From Rhodopseudomonas sp. (GTDB lineage Bacteria > Pseudomonadota > Alphaproteobacteria > Rhizobiales > Xanthobacteraceae), in NCBI GenBank assembly GCA_016124795.1, contig WGNB01000024.1:1-64000 (forward strand): DNA of 64,000 bases, written 5' to 3'. The notes beneath the pieces were generated by a model. That model made no database searches, had not been told where the DNA came from, and saw only the letters and a program-made list of their open reading frames with translations. Position numbers and translations under genes: made by a program. Positions within the stretch are counted from its first letter, which is position 1. Every line of letters starts with the position of its first letter. This document shows positions 1 to 9,051 of this stretch, one piece after another.

Positions 1-37
1 ACTCGCGGCCTCCACGCCACAGCCGGTCGCGCCATGA
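1..37 (+). CDS. possible 3' end of an upstream CDS (partial)
   Basis: Reading frame 2 is open from the window edge and stops with TGA at 35-37. That stop overlaps the ATG at 34 in an ATGA arrangement, which is typical of translationally coupled genes. Only 11 residues are visible (ending QPVAP), so the product cannot be named. The frame could also be open by chance. Confidence 0.3.
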   Translation, partial: LAASTPQPVAP

Positions 38-1140
38 AATTCCTGACGGTTCGCCATGCGACCCGCTATCGCTACGCGCAGCCCGCGACCTTCGGGGCGC
101 ATCGGCTGATGCTGCGGCCGCGCGACAGCCACGATCTGCGGCTGGTCGACGCCGAACTGACGCTGTCGCCGCCCGGTGACGTGCACTGGACGCATGACGT
201 CTTCGGCAACTCGATCGCCCATGTCGAATTCGCGCAAGGCGGCACCGAACTGCTGATCGACTCGACGCTGCATCTGGAACGCTATGCCGTGGTGCGGCCG
301 CGCTTCACCATCACCGAAGCGGCGCAGAACTATCCTTTCGTCTATTCCGCCAACGACCGCAGCGACCTCGGCCGCCTGCTCGACCGGCATTATCCCGACC
401 CGCACGGCGTCGTCGACCAATGGGCCAAGGGCTTCGTCACCGAAAGCCCGATGCCGACGCTCGACCTGTTGCGCGCGCTCAACGCCGCCTTCAAGACCGA
501 CTTCACCTATAACGTCCGTTACGAGGAAGGCACCCAGTCGCCGCTCGAAACGCTGGACAAGCGCAGCGGCAGTTGCCGCGACTATGCGCTGCTGTTCATG
601 GAGGCGGTGCGCAGCCTCGGCTTCGGCGCGCGTTTCGTCACCGGCTATCTGTACGACCCGGCGGTCGACGGCGGCAACGCGATGCAGGGCGCCGGCGCCA
701 CCCATGCCTGGGCCGATGTCTATCTGCCGGGCGCGGGCTGGGTCGAATACGATCCGACCAACGGCATCATCGCCGGCGAGAACCTCATTCGCGTCGCGGT
801 GACGCGCGACCCGTCGCAGGCCTTGCCGATCTCGGGCTCGTTCACCGCCAAGCCGTCGGACTTTCTCGGCATGACGGTGGAGGTCGTGGTGACGGCGCAG
901 GACCCGGCTGCGCGGAGCGACGATCCACGCGACGGCGACCTTCCGGAACGGGCGGACGACGCGGCGCCGCCGGTCGTCGCATCGGTCACGCCGGACGTGG
1001 CTACGGCGACGTCACCCGAAGCGGCACCGCCGGACGTGTCGAAGACGCCGGAACCCGCCGGGCAACCCCAGCCGCAGCCGGTCGCGCAAAGCCAGTACCA
1101 GGCGCAATCCGAATTCACCGTGCCGGCGCGGAAACAATAA
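34..1140 (+). CDS. transglutaminase-like family protein
   Basis: A 368-residue protein of the bacterial transglutaminase-like (papain-fold) family. An N-terminal beta domain starts RHATRYRY and is followed by the core domain. The likely catalytic triad is Cys181 (in RSGSCRDYA), His224 (in ATHAWADVY) and Asp240 (in VEYDPTNG), all in the expected order and spacing. From about residue 295 the tail is rich in Pro, Ala and Gln and looks disordered. No signal peptide is evident, so it is probably cytoplasmic. Family members are predicted cysteine peptidases or amide-bond-modifying enzymes and are often encoded next to 'alpha-E' and circularly permuted ATP-grasp proteins. The upstream neighbour lies outside the window. 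The substrate is unknown. Confidence 0.88.
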   Translation: MKFLTVRHATRYRYAQPATFGAHRLMLRPRDSHDLRLVDAELTLSPPGDVHWTHDVFGNSIAHVEFAQGGTELLIDSTLHLERYAVVRPRFTITEAAQNYPFVYSANDRSDLGRLLDRHYPDPHGVVDQWAKGFVTESPMPTLDLLRALNAAFKTDFTYNVRYEEGTQSPLETLDKRSGSCRDYALLFMEAVRSLGFGARFVTGYLYDPAVDGGNAMQGAGATHAWADVYLPGAGWVEYDPTNGIIAGENLIRVAVTRDPSQALPISGSFTAKPSDFLGMTVEVVVTAQDPAARSDDPRDGDLPERADDAAPPVVASVTPDVATATSPEAAPPDVSKTPEPAGQPQPQPVAQSQYQAQSEFTVPARKQ

Positions 1141-1149
1141 GCCGAAGCG

Positions 1150-1689
1150 CTAATGCGGCGCGCTGGTCGGCAGCCGCGGCATGGCCAGCACATTCACCGT
1201 CATGCCGTTGGGCATGATGATATCGCCCGGCCGCTGGCCGGCCTGACAGCGGCCCAGCCACTTCGCCGCGATCTTCATGTGGCTCGCGCCTTTCGCCGGC
1301 AGCCCCGGAATGGGCCGGCCGCCTTCGCGGGTCGAGCTGACGTCGACGGTGTAGGCGTCGTCGAAACTGCCGGTGACCACCGCATGCGAGGTGACGGTGG
1401 CGCCATTGAACGTGCACACCGAGTCGATCGTGGTGGTGTTGCCGAAGCGGTTGACCTTCTGCTGGCTGCAATTCTGCTGGCTGCCGCCGCCGAAGCTCGA
1501 ATTCATCAGCTTGTCGGTGGCGGCGTCGACGCAGTGCTTCATCTCCCGGATCGGAAGATGGCGGCCGACGAATTCCATCTTGAGTTCCCACAGGCCGGGT
1601 TTGCGGGTCGGCATGTCGAAGGCGAAGGCCGGCACGGCAAAGCCGGCGGCGCATATGACGGCCCAAGCGGCGACGAAACGGTGGACCAT
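1150..1689 (-). CDS. DUF3617 family secreted protein
   Basis: A 179-residue protein with a signal peptide (MVHRFVAAWAVICAAGFAVPAFA) and the DUF3617 layout: the RKPGLWELKMEF motif soon after cleavage, then paired cysteines (HCVDAATDKL, QNCSQQ, VCTFNG). The family is periplasmic and has no established function. I chose the ATG at 1689 because a strong GGAGGAAGG ribosome site lies just upstream and the signal peptide begins there; a longer reading frame back to 1731 adds residues unlike a signal peptide. It is convergent with the transglutaminase gene, with 9 bases between the stops. Confidence 0.8.
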   Translation of the reverse strand: MVHRFVAAWAVICAAGFAVPAFAFDMPTRKPGLWELKMEFVGRHLPIREMKHCVDAATDKLMNSSFGGGSQQNCSQQKVNRFGNTTTIDSVCTFNGATVTSHAVVTGSFDDAYTVDVSSTREGGRPIPGLPAKGASHMKIAAKWLGRCQAGQRPGDIIMPNGMTVNVLAMPRLPTSAPH

Positions 1690-1797
1690 AGTCCTTCCTC
1701 CATCGTGGACGCGATGAAGAACCGCTAACACGGCCGCCGGAATGGGACTGTGCTGCCGATCACAAATCCGCCGCCGGTCCTGCGGCCGGGCCGTCGA

Positions 1798-2262
1798 TCA
1801 GACGACGATGAAATCGGAAGCGGCGGTCGCGGTTTCCTCGCCGACCGCCAGCGAATGACCCAGCACCTGCTCGGCCGCGTCGAAACTGTCGAGCAGCGAG
1901 GCATTGGAGATCAGCAGGCCATCGCGGAACCGGAAGAAATTGGCGATGCGATAGCTGATGATACGGCCATCGGCGGTGCGCCGCGCCGACAGCCGGGTCA
2001 GCGTCGCCGCGTCATTGCCGTCGATCAGCAGGATCTCCGGTTCGAAGCTGAAGACCTTCATCACCGCCGGCACCTGCCGGCCGATCAGATCGAGGACCGC
2101 GGCCTTGCCGCGATGCACGCCGCAATAAGGCAGCACATCGATCGGGCCGCTGATCTTCCACTGCACGGTGTCGTCGAGAAAGGGCGCGATCTTGTCCAGA
2201 TCGCGAACCGCATAGGCCTTGAGAAAATCCTCAACCCGCGCACGTGAAATCGGCATGACCAT
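1798..2262 (-). CDS. NTF2/SnoaL-fold protein (copy 1)
   Basis: A 154-residue protein with the small cone-shaped NTF2-like fold typical of SnoaL-type proteins: an N-terminal helix (VEDFLKAYAVRDLDKIAPFLDD), then strands including VQWKISGP and the motif DGRIISYRIANFFRFRDGLL. No signal peptide. The ATG at 2262 is preferred because GGGGAA sits five bases upstream; another ATG six bases downstream is possible. A paralog lies immediately upstream on the same strand. The fold is shared by isomerases, hydrolases and pure binding proteins, so no activity is assigned. Confidence 0.75.
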   Translation of the reverse strand: MVMPISRARVEDFLKAYAVRDLDKIAPFLDDTVQWKISGPIDVLPYCGVHRGKAAVLDLIGRQVPAVMKVFSFEPEILLIDGNDAATLTRLSARRTADGRIISYRIANFFRFRDGLLISNASLLDSFDAAEQVLGHSLAVGEETATAASDFIVV

Positions 2263-2384
2263 CTGATTCCCCTGCAACGGTGACAGTCAACGCCCCGAAT
2301 ATTGAAACTTCGTTACAAGAATACCTTCATACCGATGCAACCGCCTGAATGCGCCGGCCAGGCCAGCACGCGCGATCCATGCGG

Positions 2385-2894
2385 CTAAAGCGCCACCAGA
2401 CCGCCGGCATCTTGAACGACGGCAAGGTCGTTGAAATCCGGGTTGGCGCGATCGCCCTTCTGGCCGTCATGCACGGCGATCGGATGACCGAGCATCTGCT
2501 CGGCGGCGTCGAAGCTGTCGATGATGGCGATGCGCTCGATCAGCAGGCCGTCGCGGAACCGCAGAAAGTTCGCGATCCGGTAGCTGATGATTCGGCCGTC
2601 CTGACGCGAGCGCGACGCGATCCGGGTCAGCGTGGCGGCGCGGTCGCCGTCCAGCAACACCGCTCCGCATTCGATCACCGGCTTGCTGAAGATGCCGGGA
2701 AACACCCGCGCGACCAGATCGACCACCGCCGCCTTGCCGACACGCCGGCCGCAATAGGCCAGCAGATCCACGGGCCCGCTGATCGACCATTCGACATCGT
2801 CGTGAAGCTGGCGCGCGATGGCCTCGGCGTCATGGCTGGCATAGGCGGCGAAAAAGGCGTCCACCTGGGCGCGCGTTGCGACATTTGTTGTCAT
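2385..2894 (-). CDS. NTF2/SnoaL-fold protein (copy 2, paralog)
   Basis: A 169-residue paralog of the adjacent NTF2-fold protein. Shared blocks are VEWSISGPVDLLAYCG, DGRIISYRIANFLRFRDGLL and DSFDAAEQMLGH. It has about 15 extra C-terminal residues (ending DAGGLVAL). The ATG at 2894 gives MTTNVATRAQVDAFF, matching the start of the paralog; the frame continues five codons upstream without a ribosome site. The two genes look like an old local duplication, since they share fold motifs but differ throughout. Function unknown. Confidence 0.75.
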   Translation of the reverse strand: MTTNVATRAQVDAFFAAYASHDAEAIARQLHDDVEWSISGPVDLLAYCGRRVGKAAVVDLVARVFPGIFSKPVIECGAVLLDGDRAATLTRIASRSRQDGRIISYRIANFLRFRDGLLIERIAIIDSFDAAEQMLGHPIAVHDGQKGDRANPDFNDLAVVQDAGGLVAL

Positions 2895-3155
2895 TGGCGT
2901 CCTGCCCACCGGTTTTCTTCCAAGCCCGCGTCGGGCTCCAGTGAACGGCGGTTGCGTTTACATTCCCTTACCTCCGGCATAACTGCGTACCGCAAAATAT
3001 TGTGCGCTGCGAAAGACTTAGGGCCGATCCGATGGAACCCACGGGCGATCGCCGCCGGGACGTTAAGCCCAGCGGCCATTCGGCGTCGAAACCTTAAACC
3101 TGACGTGCTAAAGCGCCGCCACGGACGGCCACGACAAGACGGATTTGGGACCGCT

Positions 3156-4310
3156 ATGGATGCAAGACTGACAAGGCACGACCGCCAGCCGGACGCGCGG
3201 GCAGAGGCGCTGGTCGCCTCCTATGAGCGCGCTGGCTATGCCCGGGTTGCGCCCGCGATCCTGCAACCGGCCGAGCCGTTCCTCGATCTGTCGGGCGAGG
3301 ACATCCGGCAGCGGATGTTCCTCACCACCGCGCCCAACGGCGCGGAATTCTGCCTGCGCCCCGACCTGACGATTCCGGTGTCGCGCGATTACCTCGCCTC
3401 GACGCAGGCCGGCATTGCCGCCGGCTTCTGCTATCTCGGCCCGGTGTTCCGCCATCAGAGCGACGGTGGCGGCGAATTCATCCAGGCCGGCGTCGAAAGC
3501 TTCGGCCGCGCCGACCGGGCCGCCGCCGACGCCGAAATGCTGGCGCTCGGGCTTGAAGCCACCGTCAGCTACGGGCTGAGCCAGCCCGACATCCGCACCG
3601 GCGACGTTGCGCTGTTCGCCGCGCTGATCGCCGGCCTCGATCTCGCGCCCGCCTGGAAACGGCGGCTGGTCAAGGACTTCAACCGCAAGACCAATCTCGC
3701 CCAGGACCTCGACCGCCTGGTGCTCGGCGGCAATAACGCACGGCCGGAATATCAGGGCGTGCTCGCCGCGCTCGCCGGCTCCGACCCGAAAGGCGCACAT
3801 GCGCTGGTCACCGATCTGTTGTCGATTGCCGGCATCACCGCCGTCGGCGGCCGTTCGGTCGCCGAGATCGCCGACCGCTTCCTCGAACAATCGGCGCTCG
3901 GCGCCTCGACCAAATTGCCGCGCGACATTCGCGGCCTGATCGAGCGCTTCCTGGCGATCGGCGGCGATCCCGACGAAGCCGCCGTCGACCTGCGGCAGCT
4001 GGCCGCCGACGCCAATATGACCAACGAGATGGCGCCGTCGCTCGACCTGTTCGAAAGCCGCAACGGTTTCCTCGCCGCGCGCGACATCGATCTCAAGCGC
4101 GTGCGGTTCTCGACCGGCTTCGGCCGTGGTTTCGATTATTACACCGGCTTCGTGTTCGAATTGACCGACCCGACCCGCACCGGCGATCCACTGGTCGCCG
4201 GCGGCCGTTATGACGGCCTGTTGACCCGGCTCGGCGCGCAGGCGCCGATCGCCGCGGTCGGTTTCGCGGTCTGGATCGAGCGGCTGGCCGCCTATGGAGC
4301 CGCATCATGA
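3156..4310 (+). CDS. hisZ: ATP phosphoribosyltransferase regulatory subunit HisZ
   Basis: A 384-residue catalytically inactive relative of histidyl-tRNA synthetase that pairs with HisG in the first step of histidine synthesis. Class II synthetase-type motifs are visible: [39 protein letters not shown], and near the C terminus [19 protein letters not shown] and [14 protein letters not shown]. There is no C-terminal anticodon-binding domain, as expected for HisZ. The frame is open much further upstream (to 2349), but that part runs antisense to the NTF2 gene; the ATG at 3156 gives the normal length. The stop overlaps hisG by 4 bases, so the two are co-translated. Assignment as HisZ rather than HisS rests on length and the hisG partner. 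Confidence 0.92.
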   Translation: MDARLTRHDRQPDARAEALVASYERAGYARVAPAILQPAEPFLDLSGEDIRQRMFLTTAPNGAEFCLRPDLTIPVSRDYLASTQAGIAAGFCYLGPVFRHQSDGGGEFIQAGVESFGRADRAAADAEMLALGLEATVSYGLSQPDIRTGDVALFAALIAGLDLAPAWKRRLVKDFNRKTNLAQDLDRLVLGGNNARPEYQGVLAALAGSDPKGAHALVTDLLSIAGITAVGGRSVAEIADRFLEQSALGASTKLPRDIRGLIERFLAIGGDPDEAAVDLRQLAADANMTNEMAPSLDLFESRNGFLAARDIDLKRVRFSTGFGRGFDYYTGFVFELTDPTRTGDPLVAGGRYDGLLTRLGAQAPIAAVGFAVWIERLAAYGAAS

Positions 4311-5278
4311 CGCAACCACTGGTGCTGGCGGTTCCCGCCAAGGGCCGCCTTCAGGAAAACGCCGAAGCCTTCTTCGCCCGCTCCGGCCTGCAACTCGTCA
4401 AGCCGCGCGGCGTGCGTGACTATCGTGGCGCGGTGGTCGGGCTCGACGGCATCGAGGTCGCCTATCTGTCGGCCTCGGAAATCACGTCGCAACTCGCCGT
4501 CGGCGCGGTCCATCTCGGCGTGACCGGCGAGGACCTGGTGCGCGAACAGATCGCCGACGCCGATGCCCGCGTCGTGCTCTTGGAAGCACTCGGCTTCGGT
4601 CACGCCAATGTCGTGGTCGCGGTGCCGCAGGCCTGGATCGACGTGCGCACCATGGCCGACCTCGACGACGTCGCCACCAGCTTCCGCCATGCTCATGGCC
4701 GCCGGATGCGGGTCGCGACAAAGTACATCAACCTGACGCGCCGGTTCTTCGCGGCGCAGGGCGTGATCGACTACCGCATTGTCGAGAGCAGCGGCGCGAC
4801 CGAAGGCGCGCCGGCCGCCGGCACCGCCGAACTGATCGTCGACATCACCTCGACCGGCGGCACCCTGGCCGCCAACGGCCTGAAGATCGTCGACGACGGC
4901 GTCATGCTGAAATCGCAGGCCAATCTGGTCGCCTCGCGCACCGCCGCCTGGGACGCCGGCACCCGCGAAACCGCCCGCGTCATCCTCGACCGAATCGCGG
5001 CGCAGGCGCGCGCCAAGGCCTACCGCGAGGTCCGGGCCCGCTTCGCCGCCTGCGACGACCGGCTGGTCGACAGCGCGAAAGCTCAATTTGGCGTCGAAAC
5101 GCCGTTCGGCGGGCCGACCTCCTCGGGGATGCTGACGCTGCACTGCCCGCCGGCGCAAGTTTATGCCCTGACTAGCTTTTTACGCGAGCGGGGCGCCCAA
5201 GCCGTGGCGGTGGCCGACCTCGATTACGTGTTCTCGCGTGATAATCCGCTGTTTTCCAAGCTGGAAGCAGGACTTTAA
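4307..5278 (+). CDS. hisG: ATP phosphoribosyltransferase HisG, long form
   Basis: A 323-residue enzyme that joins ATP and PRPP to give N1-(5-phosphoribosyl)-ATP, the committed and feedback-inhibited step of histidine biosynthesis. The N terminus ([11 protein letters not shown]) and the PRPP loop ([15 protein letters not shown], about residues 179-193) are intact. Beyond about residue 230 there is an additional C-terminal part containing [24 protein letters not shown], which looks like the ACT-like regulatory domain of long-form HisG. HisZ-dependent enzymes are usually the short form, so a long HisG coupled to hisZ is notable. Its ATG overlaps the hisZ stop (ATGA). Confidence 0.93.
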   Translation: MTQPLVLAVPAKGRLQENAEAFFARSGLQLVKPRGVRDYRGAVVGLDGIEVAYLSASEITSQLAVGAVHLGVTGEDLVREQIADADARVVLLEALGFGHANVVVAVPQAWIDVRTMADLDDVATSFRHAHGRRMRVATKYINLTRRFFAAQGVIDYRIVESSGATEGAPAAGTAELIVDITSTGGTLAANGLKIVDDGVMLKSQANLVASRTAAWDAGTRETARVILDRIAAQARAKAYREVRARFAACDDRLVDSAKAQFGVETPFGGPTSSGMLTLHCPPAQVYALTSFLRERGAQAVAVADLDYVFSRDNPLFSKLEAGL

Positions 5279-5382
5279 CACGCCGTCTGCGTTATATCGG
5301 GTGCCGGCATACCGTAAAACGGGTAGTGTACCGGCTTCCGAGCTAGCATAATACCGACCGAGAGGCGGGGGCGAGCGGGACG

Positions 5383-5574
5383 ATGAGCGAAAACGACAGC
5401 GAGGGCCGTGGCTTCATCGACGGCTTTATCGAAGGTTGGGAATCGGTCGCCGGATCGCGCCTGCTACCACCGGAAATCGAACCGCCACCGACCCGGCCAC
5501 GCAAATCGAAATACATCCACGGCATGCTCGAAGGCATCGAGGCGGCCAAGAAGAAGATTTCCCAACTGCACTAG
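5383..5574 (+). CDS. small hypothetical protein, 63 aa
   Basis: A short reading frame encoding a soluble, charged protein (MSENDSEGRGFIDGFIEGWE...), with a Pro-rich middle (LLPPEIEPPPTRPRK) and a helical basic end (GIEAAKKKISQLH). A purine-rich stretch (GAGGCGGGGGCGAGCGGGA) precedes the ATG. It lies 104 bases after hisG in the same direction. Codon use resembles its neighbours. No family is recognised; it could be a lineage-restricted protein. Confidence 0.55.
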   Translation: MSENDSEGRGFIDGFIEGWESVAGSRLLPPEIEPPPTRPRKSKYIHGMLEGIEAAKKKISQLH

Positions 5575-5598
5575 GCCGACGGCGCAAAGCCCGGCGCG

Positions 5599-6054
5599 TT
5601 ATTCCGCCCGCGGCTTGCGGGTGCGGAACACCACGAAGTGCGACAGCGAAAAATTGACGACGAAGCTGACCAGGATCGACACCAGCTTGGCCAGCAGCAC
5701 CGGCATCACATATGAGAGCGCGACCAGCGTTGCGGTCGACGCCACCATGCCGGCAACACCCGAGGCGATGAAGGTGGCGTAATCGCGCCAGCGCAGCACC
5801 CGGCCGGATTCCGGCCCGAAGGTGATGAAGGTGTTCATCCCATAGGAGAATGATACCGCCACCAGCCAGGCCAGCACGTTCGACGGCACCAAGGGCCAAT
5901 GCAGCAGATTGTTCGCGCTCCAGAACACACTGAAGTCGATCAACGTATTGACCACGCCGACCATCGCGAAGCTCAGCGCCTTGAGCGCGATCGCGCGTTC
6001 GTGCCAGGCGACGTTGAGACGGTCGATAATATTGCGCAAGGGACCCGGAATCAT
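5599..6054 (-). CDS. GtrA family membrane protein
   Basis: A 151-residue protein with four predicted membrane segments (KALSFAMVGVVNTLIDFSVF, VLAWLVAVSFSYGMNTFITF, YATFIASGVAGMVAST, LLAKLVSILVSFVVNFSLSHF) and the GtrA hallmark of a short basic tail (VVFRTRKPRAE). GtrA proteins are thought to move polyprenyl-phosphate-linked sugars across the inner membrane. The ATG at 6054 follows a GGAGG site; the frame extends 40 codons further but lacks a ribosome site. It is divergent from a DPM1/GtrB-type glycosyltransferase at 6189, which supports a joint role in lipid-linked sugar transfer. Confidence 0.82.
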   Translation of the reverse strand: MIPGPLRNIIDRLNVAWHERAIALKALSFAMVGVVNTLIDFSVFWSANNLLHWPLVPSNVLAWLVAVSFSYGMNTFITFGPESGRVLRWRDYATFIASGVAGMVASTATLVALSYVMPVLLAKLVSILVSFVVNFSLSHFVVFRTRKPRAE

Positions 6055-6188
6055 GGCCCTCCTTAGCATCCCGGACGCGCCGCTTGATACCCGAAAACCG
6101 GTTCCCGCCGCGGTCATGAACCGGCCCGCCGGGCGCGACAGCGCTCCGGGCATGGGGTATAGATCGCGCACCAAAGGAGCCCCCTGAC

Positions 6189-7238
6189 TTGACGAAAACG
6201 CCGGCGAAAACCACCAAAACGAGCACCCTGACGGCCAAGCCGCAATCCGATTACGGTCTGTCGATCGTCGTGCCGGTCTTTAATGAGGCAAAAGGTCTCA
6301 GCGGGCTGCACGAGCGGATCGCCGAAGTCGCGCGTTTTCTGCACAGCAAATACGAGCTCGCGATCGAGGTCATTTATGTCGACGACGGCAGCGCCGACGA
6401 CACCAGCCATGTCGCCCGCGGCCTGCCGGCGATCTCGCTCGACGTGCAGGTGGTGACGCTGTCGCGCAATTTCGGCAAGGAAGCCGCCCTGCTCGCCGGC
6501 CTCGACCATGCAAGGCTCGGCGCCGTGATGTTCATGGACGGCGACGGCCAGCACCCGCCGAGCCTGATCGAGACCTTGGTCAAGCGCTGGCTCGAGGACG
6601 GCTATGACGTCGTCTACACCGCCAAGGCGCACCGCGAGAATGAATCCTGGGCGCGCCGGACCATGGTGCACTGGTTCTACTGGCTGCTGAACTGGCGCGC
6701 GCGCCTGAAAATTCCGGAAGACGCCGGCGACTTCCGCCTGCTGTCGCCGCGCGCGGCGGATGCGCTGCGGCAGATGCCGGAGCGCAACCGCTTCTTCAAG
6801 GGCCTGTCGAGCTGGATCGGCTTCCGTCAGGTCCGCGTCGATTACGAACCCGCCGCGCGCGAGCACGGCGTCACCACCTGGAATTTCTGGTCGCTGCTCG
6901 GCTTGTCGATCGAGGGTCTGACCTCGTTCTCGGTCGCGCCGTTGCGGGTCGCCAGCCTGCTCGGCGTGGTGATGGCGGCCTCGGCCTTGTTCTTCGGCCT
7001 CTGGATCGTCGGCGAGACTGTGTTGTTCGGCGAGGACGTGCCGGGCTATCCGTCGCTGGTGGTCGGGCTGATGGTGCTCGGCGGCGTGCAACTGATGATG
7101 ATCGGCGTGCTCGGCGAATATATCGGCAAGCTGCTGTCGGAGATCAAAGGCCGGCCGGTCTATTTCGTCGCCGACCATGCGCTCAAGAGCGCCGATGAAG
7201 CCGAAGCGCCAGCCGCGGCGACGGACCGTTCCGAGTGA
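6189..7238 (+). CDS. GT2 glycosyltransferase, DPM1/GtrB/ArnC type
   Basis: A 349-residue family 2 glycosyltransferase. The nucleotide-binding start SIVVPVFNE is at 25-33, DDGS at 65-68 and the metal-binding DGDGQHP at 117-123. Two membrane helices follow at about 255-285 and 295-320, the pattern of enzymes that transfer a sugar to polyprenyl phosphate at the membrane. Translation probably starts at TTG 6189, nine bases after AAAGGAG. The stop overlaps the next start (GTGA), so it is coupled to a ChbG-like deacetylase. GtrA is encoded divergently. The acceptor may be undecaprenyl phosphate or a hopanoid; the sequence does not decide. Confidence 0.87.
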   Translation: MTKTPAKTTKTSTLTAKPQSDYGLSIVVPVFNEAKGLSGLHERIAEVARFLHSKYELAIEVIYVDDGSADDTSHVARGLPAISLDVQVVTLSRNFGKEAALLAGLDHARLGAVMFMDGDGQHPPSLIETLVKRWLEDGYDVVYTAKAHRENESWARRTMVHWFYWLLNWRARLKIPEDAGDFRLLSPRAADALRQMPERNRFFKGLSSWIGFRQVRVDYEPAAREHGVTTWNFWSLLGLSIEGLTSFSVAPLRVASLLGVVMAASALFFGLWIVGETVLFGEDVPGYPSLVVGLMVLGGVQLMMIGVLGEYIGKLLSEIKGRPVYFVADHALKSADEAEAPAAATDRSE

Positions 7239-8101
7239 ACCAGCCTCACCGCCATCGGCCGCGCCGCATCTGGCTGTGCGCCGACGACTACGGCATGGCG
7301 CCGGGCGTCAATGACGCGATCCGGCAACTGATCGCGGCCAGGCGCATCAACGCCACCTCGGTGATGATGGCCGCCGGTCATATCGACGACGACGAAATCG
7401 CAGCGCTGACCAAACTCAACGCCGACGAACCGCGCGCCGCCATCGGGTTGCACGTCACCCTGACCGCGCCCTTCGCACCGTTGAGCCCGGATTTTGCGCC
7501 GACCCGCCACGACAAATTTCTGCCGCACCCCGACCTGATGCGCGCGGCGATGACGCGCCGGCTTAAGCCCGCCTTGCTGGCGATCGAAATCGCCGCGCAG
7601 TTGCGCGCCTTCACCGCCCGCTTCGGCCGGCCGCCGGATTTCGTCGACGGCCACCAGCATGTCCAGTTGCTGCCGCAAGTGCGCGACGCTTTCCTGCGGG
7701 TGGTGACGGAAAACGCGCCGAATGCCTGGGTGCGGCAAGGCGGCCGGGCGCGCGCCGCCCGCGCTTTGCACGACCACAAGGGCCTGGTGCTCGACGTGCT
7801 GAGCCTCGGCTTCCGCCGCAAGGCGGCGCGGCTCGGGCTTGCCACCAACCCGGCCTTTGCCGGCGCTTATCTGTTCAATCCCAAGGCCCGGTTCGCCAAA
7901 ATTTTCCCGCGTTTTCTCAAGGGCCTGCCGGATGGCGGCCTGATCATGTGTCATCCGGGCTTCGTCGACGCCACGCTAAAACGTCTCGATCCGGTGACCG
8001 ATTTGCGTGAGCACGAATTCGCCTTTTTCAAATCGGATGCTTATCGCCAGGTGCTGGAAGAGCACGGCGTCGAACTCGCGGTGCCCTCTGGCGCAGGCTG
8101 A
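7235..8101 (+). CDS. ChbG/YdjC/HpnK-like carbohydrate deacetylase
   Basis: A 288-residue protein of the YdjC family, metal-dependent deacetylases of N-acetylated sugars. The N-terminal LCADDYGMAPGVNDAI supplies Asp17/Asp18, GLHVTLTAP gives His73, and DGHQHVQLLP gives His141 and His143: the metal ligands and catalytic residues of the family. It ends with MCHPGF and a short C-terminal domain. GTG start at 7235 inside the stop of the glycosyltransferase gene. The glycosyltransferase plus deacetylase pairing resembles HpnI-HpnK, which add GlcNAc to a hopanoid and then deacetylate it, but could act on another lipid-linked amino sugar. Confidence 0.83.
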   Translation: MNQPHRHRPRRIWLCADDYGMAPGVNDAIRQLIAARRINATSVMMAAGHIDDDEIAALTKLNADEPRAAIGLHVTLTAPFAPLSPDFAPTRHDKFLPHPDLMRAAMTRRLKPALLAIEIAAQLRAFTARFGRPPDFVDGHQHVQLLPQVRDAFLRVVTENAPNAWVRQGGRARAARALHDHKGLVLDVLSLGFRRKAARLGLATNPAFAGAYLFNPKARFAKIFPRFLKGLPDGGLIMCHPGFVDATLKRLDPVTDLREHEFAFFKSDAYRQVLEEHGVELAVPSGAG

Positions 8102-8166
8102 AACGCCGCCTAGATGATGGAAGGACCAATCATGGTCCAACCGGTTAAGGCCGATGGGAGAGCATC

Positions 8167-8979
8167 ATGACTCCGCAAGAACGTCAGCTCGTCAGCGACC
8201 TGTTCGATCGCCTCGCCGCGCTTGAATCCGCGCCGCGCGACCCTGACGCCGAACGCCTGATCGCCGACGGCTTTGCCCGCGCGCCGCACGCCGCATACGC
8301 GCTGGTGCAGACCGCGCTGGTGCAGGACGAAGCGCTCAAGCGCGCCGACGCCAAGATCCGCGAACTCAGCGGCGCCGATGCGGCAACGCCAGCCGGCGGC
8401 AGTTTCCTCGACGCGATGCGCAGCGCGCTCGGCACGCAAAACGGACCGGCCGCCAGCGGTCGCGGCACGACCTCGGTGCCGAGCGTCCGACCGGCGCCGG
8501 CCGATCAGCCCGATCCACGCTGGAACAGCGGCGCGGCCCTCGGCGCAGCGCCGCAACAGGCCGCGCCTTATGCACCGCAGCCGTCGACCGGCGGCTCGTT
8601 TCTCGGCACCGCCGCGGCTTCGGCCGCCGGCGTGATCGGCGGCGCGCTGTTGTTCAACTCGATCGGTTCGCTGTTCGGTCACCACAACAGCGGCAGCGCC
8701 TTCGCCGATGTGCCGTCGGCGCAACCGTTCAGCAGCCCGTGGGATAACAGCGCCGCCGGCAGCGACCTGTCGCGCGACGCCGGCCTTAACGATATCGGCG
8801 GCGGCGGTCAGAACAATTTCGGCGGCTTCGACAACGCGAACCAGAGCGCCGGACTGTTCGACGCCGGCAGCGACTACGACAACAACGGCGTCGACCTTGC
8901 GGACAACAGCAGCGATTTCGACAGCGGCTTTGGCAGCGACTTCGGCGGCGGCGATTTCGGCGGCGGCGACAGCGCCTAG
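8167..8979 (+). CDS. DUF2076 family protein
   Basis: A 270-residue protein. The N-terminal 80 residues (TPQERQLVSDLFDRLAALE, followed by ALVQTALVQDEALKRADAKI) match DUF2076. A Pro/Ala-rich linker follows, then a hydrophobic Gly/Ala segment (AAASAAGVIGGALLFNSIGS) and a tail rich in Gly, Asp, Ser and Asn (FGSDFGGGDFGGGDSA), as is usual in the family. A GGGAG site lies seven bases before the ATG. The family is probably envelope-associated; its role is unknown. Confidence 0.8.
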   Translation: MTPQERQLVSDLFDRLAALESAPRDPDAERLIADGFARAPHAAYALVQTALVQDEALKRADAKIRELSGADAATPAGGSFLDAMRSALGTQNGPAASGRGTTSVPSVRPAPADQPDPRWNSGAALGAAPQQAAPYAPQPSTGGSFLGTAAASAAGVIGGALLFNSIGSLFGHHNSGSAFADVPSAQPFSSPWDNSAAGSDLSRDAGLNDIGGGGQNNFGGFDNANQSAGLFDAGSDYDNNGVDLADNSSDFDSGFGSDFGGGDFGGGDSA

Positions 8980-9016
8980 AACAAGCGCGCTGTCGTCACA
9001 CGCAGCCAACGGACGT

Positions 9017-9041
9017 CATGCCCGGCCTTGCGCCGGGCATG
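9017..9041. repeat. intergenic palindrome CATGCCCGGC...GCCGGGCATG
   Basis: Perfect 10-base inverted repeat (9017-9026 and 9032-9041) with a 5-base loop, between two convergent genes. No run of T follows, so it is more like the GC-rich intergenic palindromes scattered in alphaproteobacterial genomes than a classical terminator. It could still limit read-through in both directions. Confidence 0.7.
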
Positions 9042-9051
9042 CGCAAGGACA

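Noticed and set aside
2349..3155. N-terminal extension of hisZ
   Set aside because: The frame is open, but this part is antisense to the NTF2 gene and would make HisZ far too long; the ATG at 3156 fits the family.
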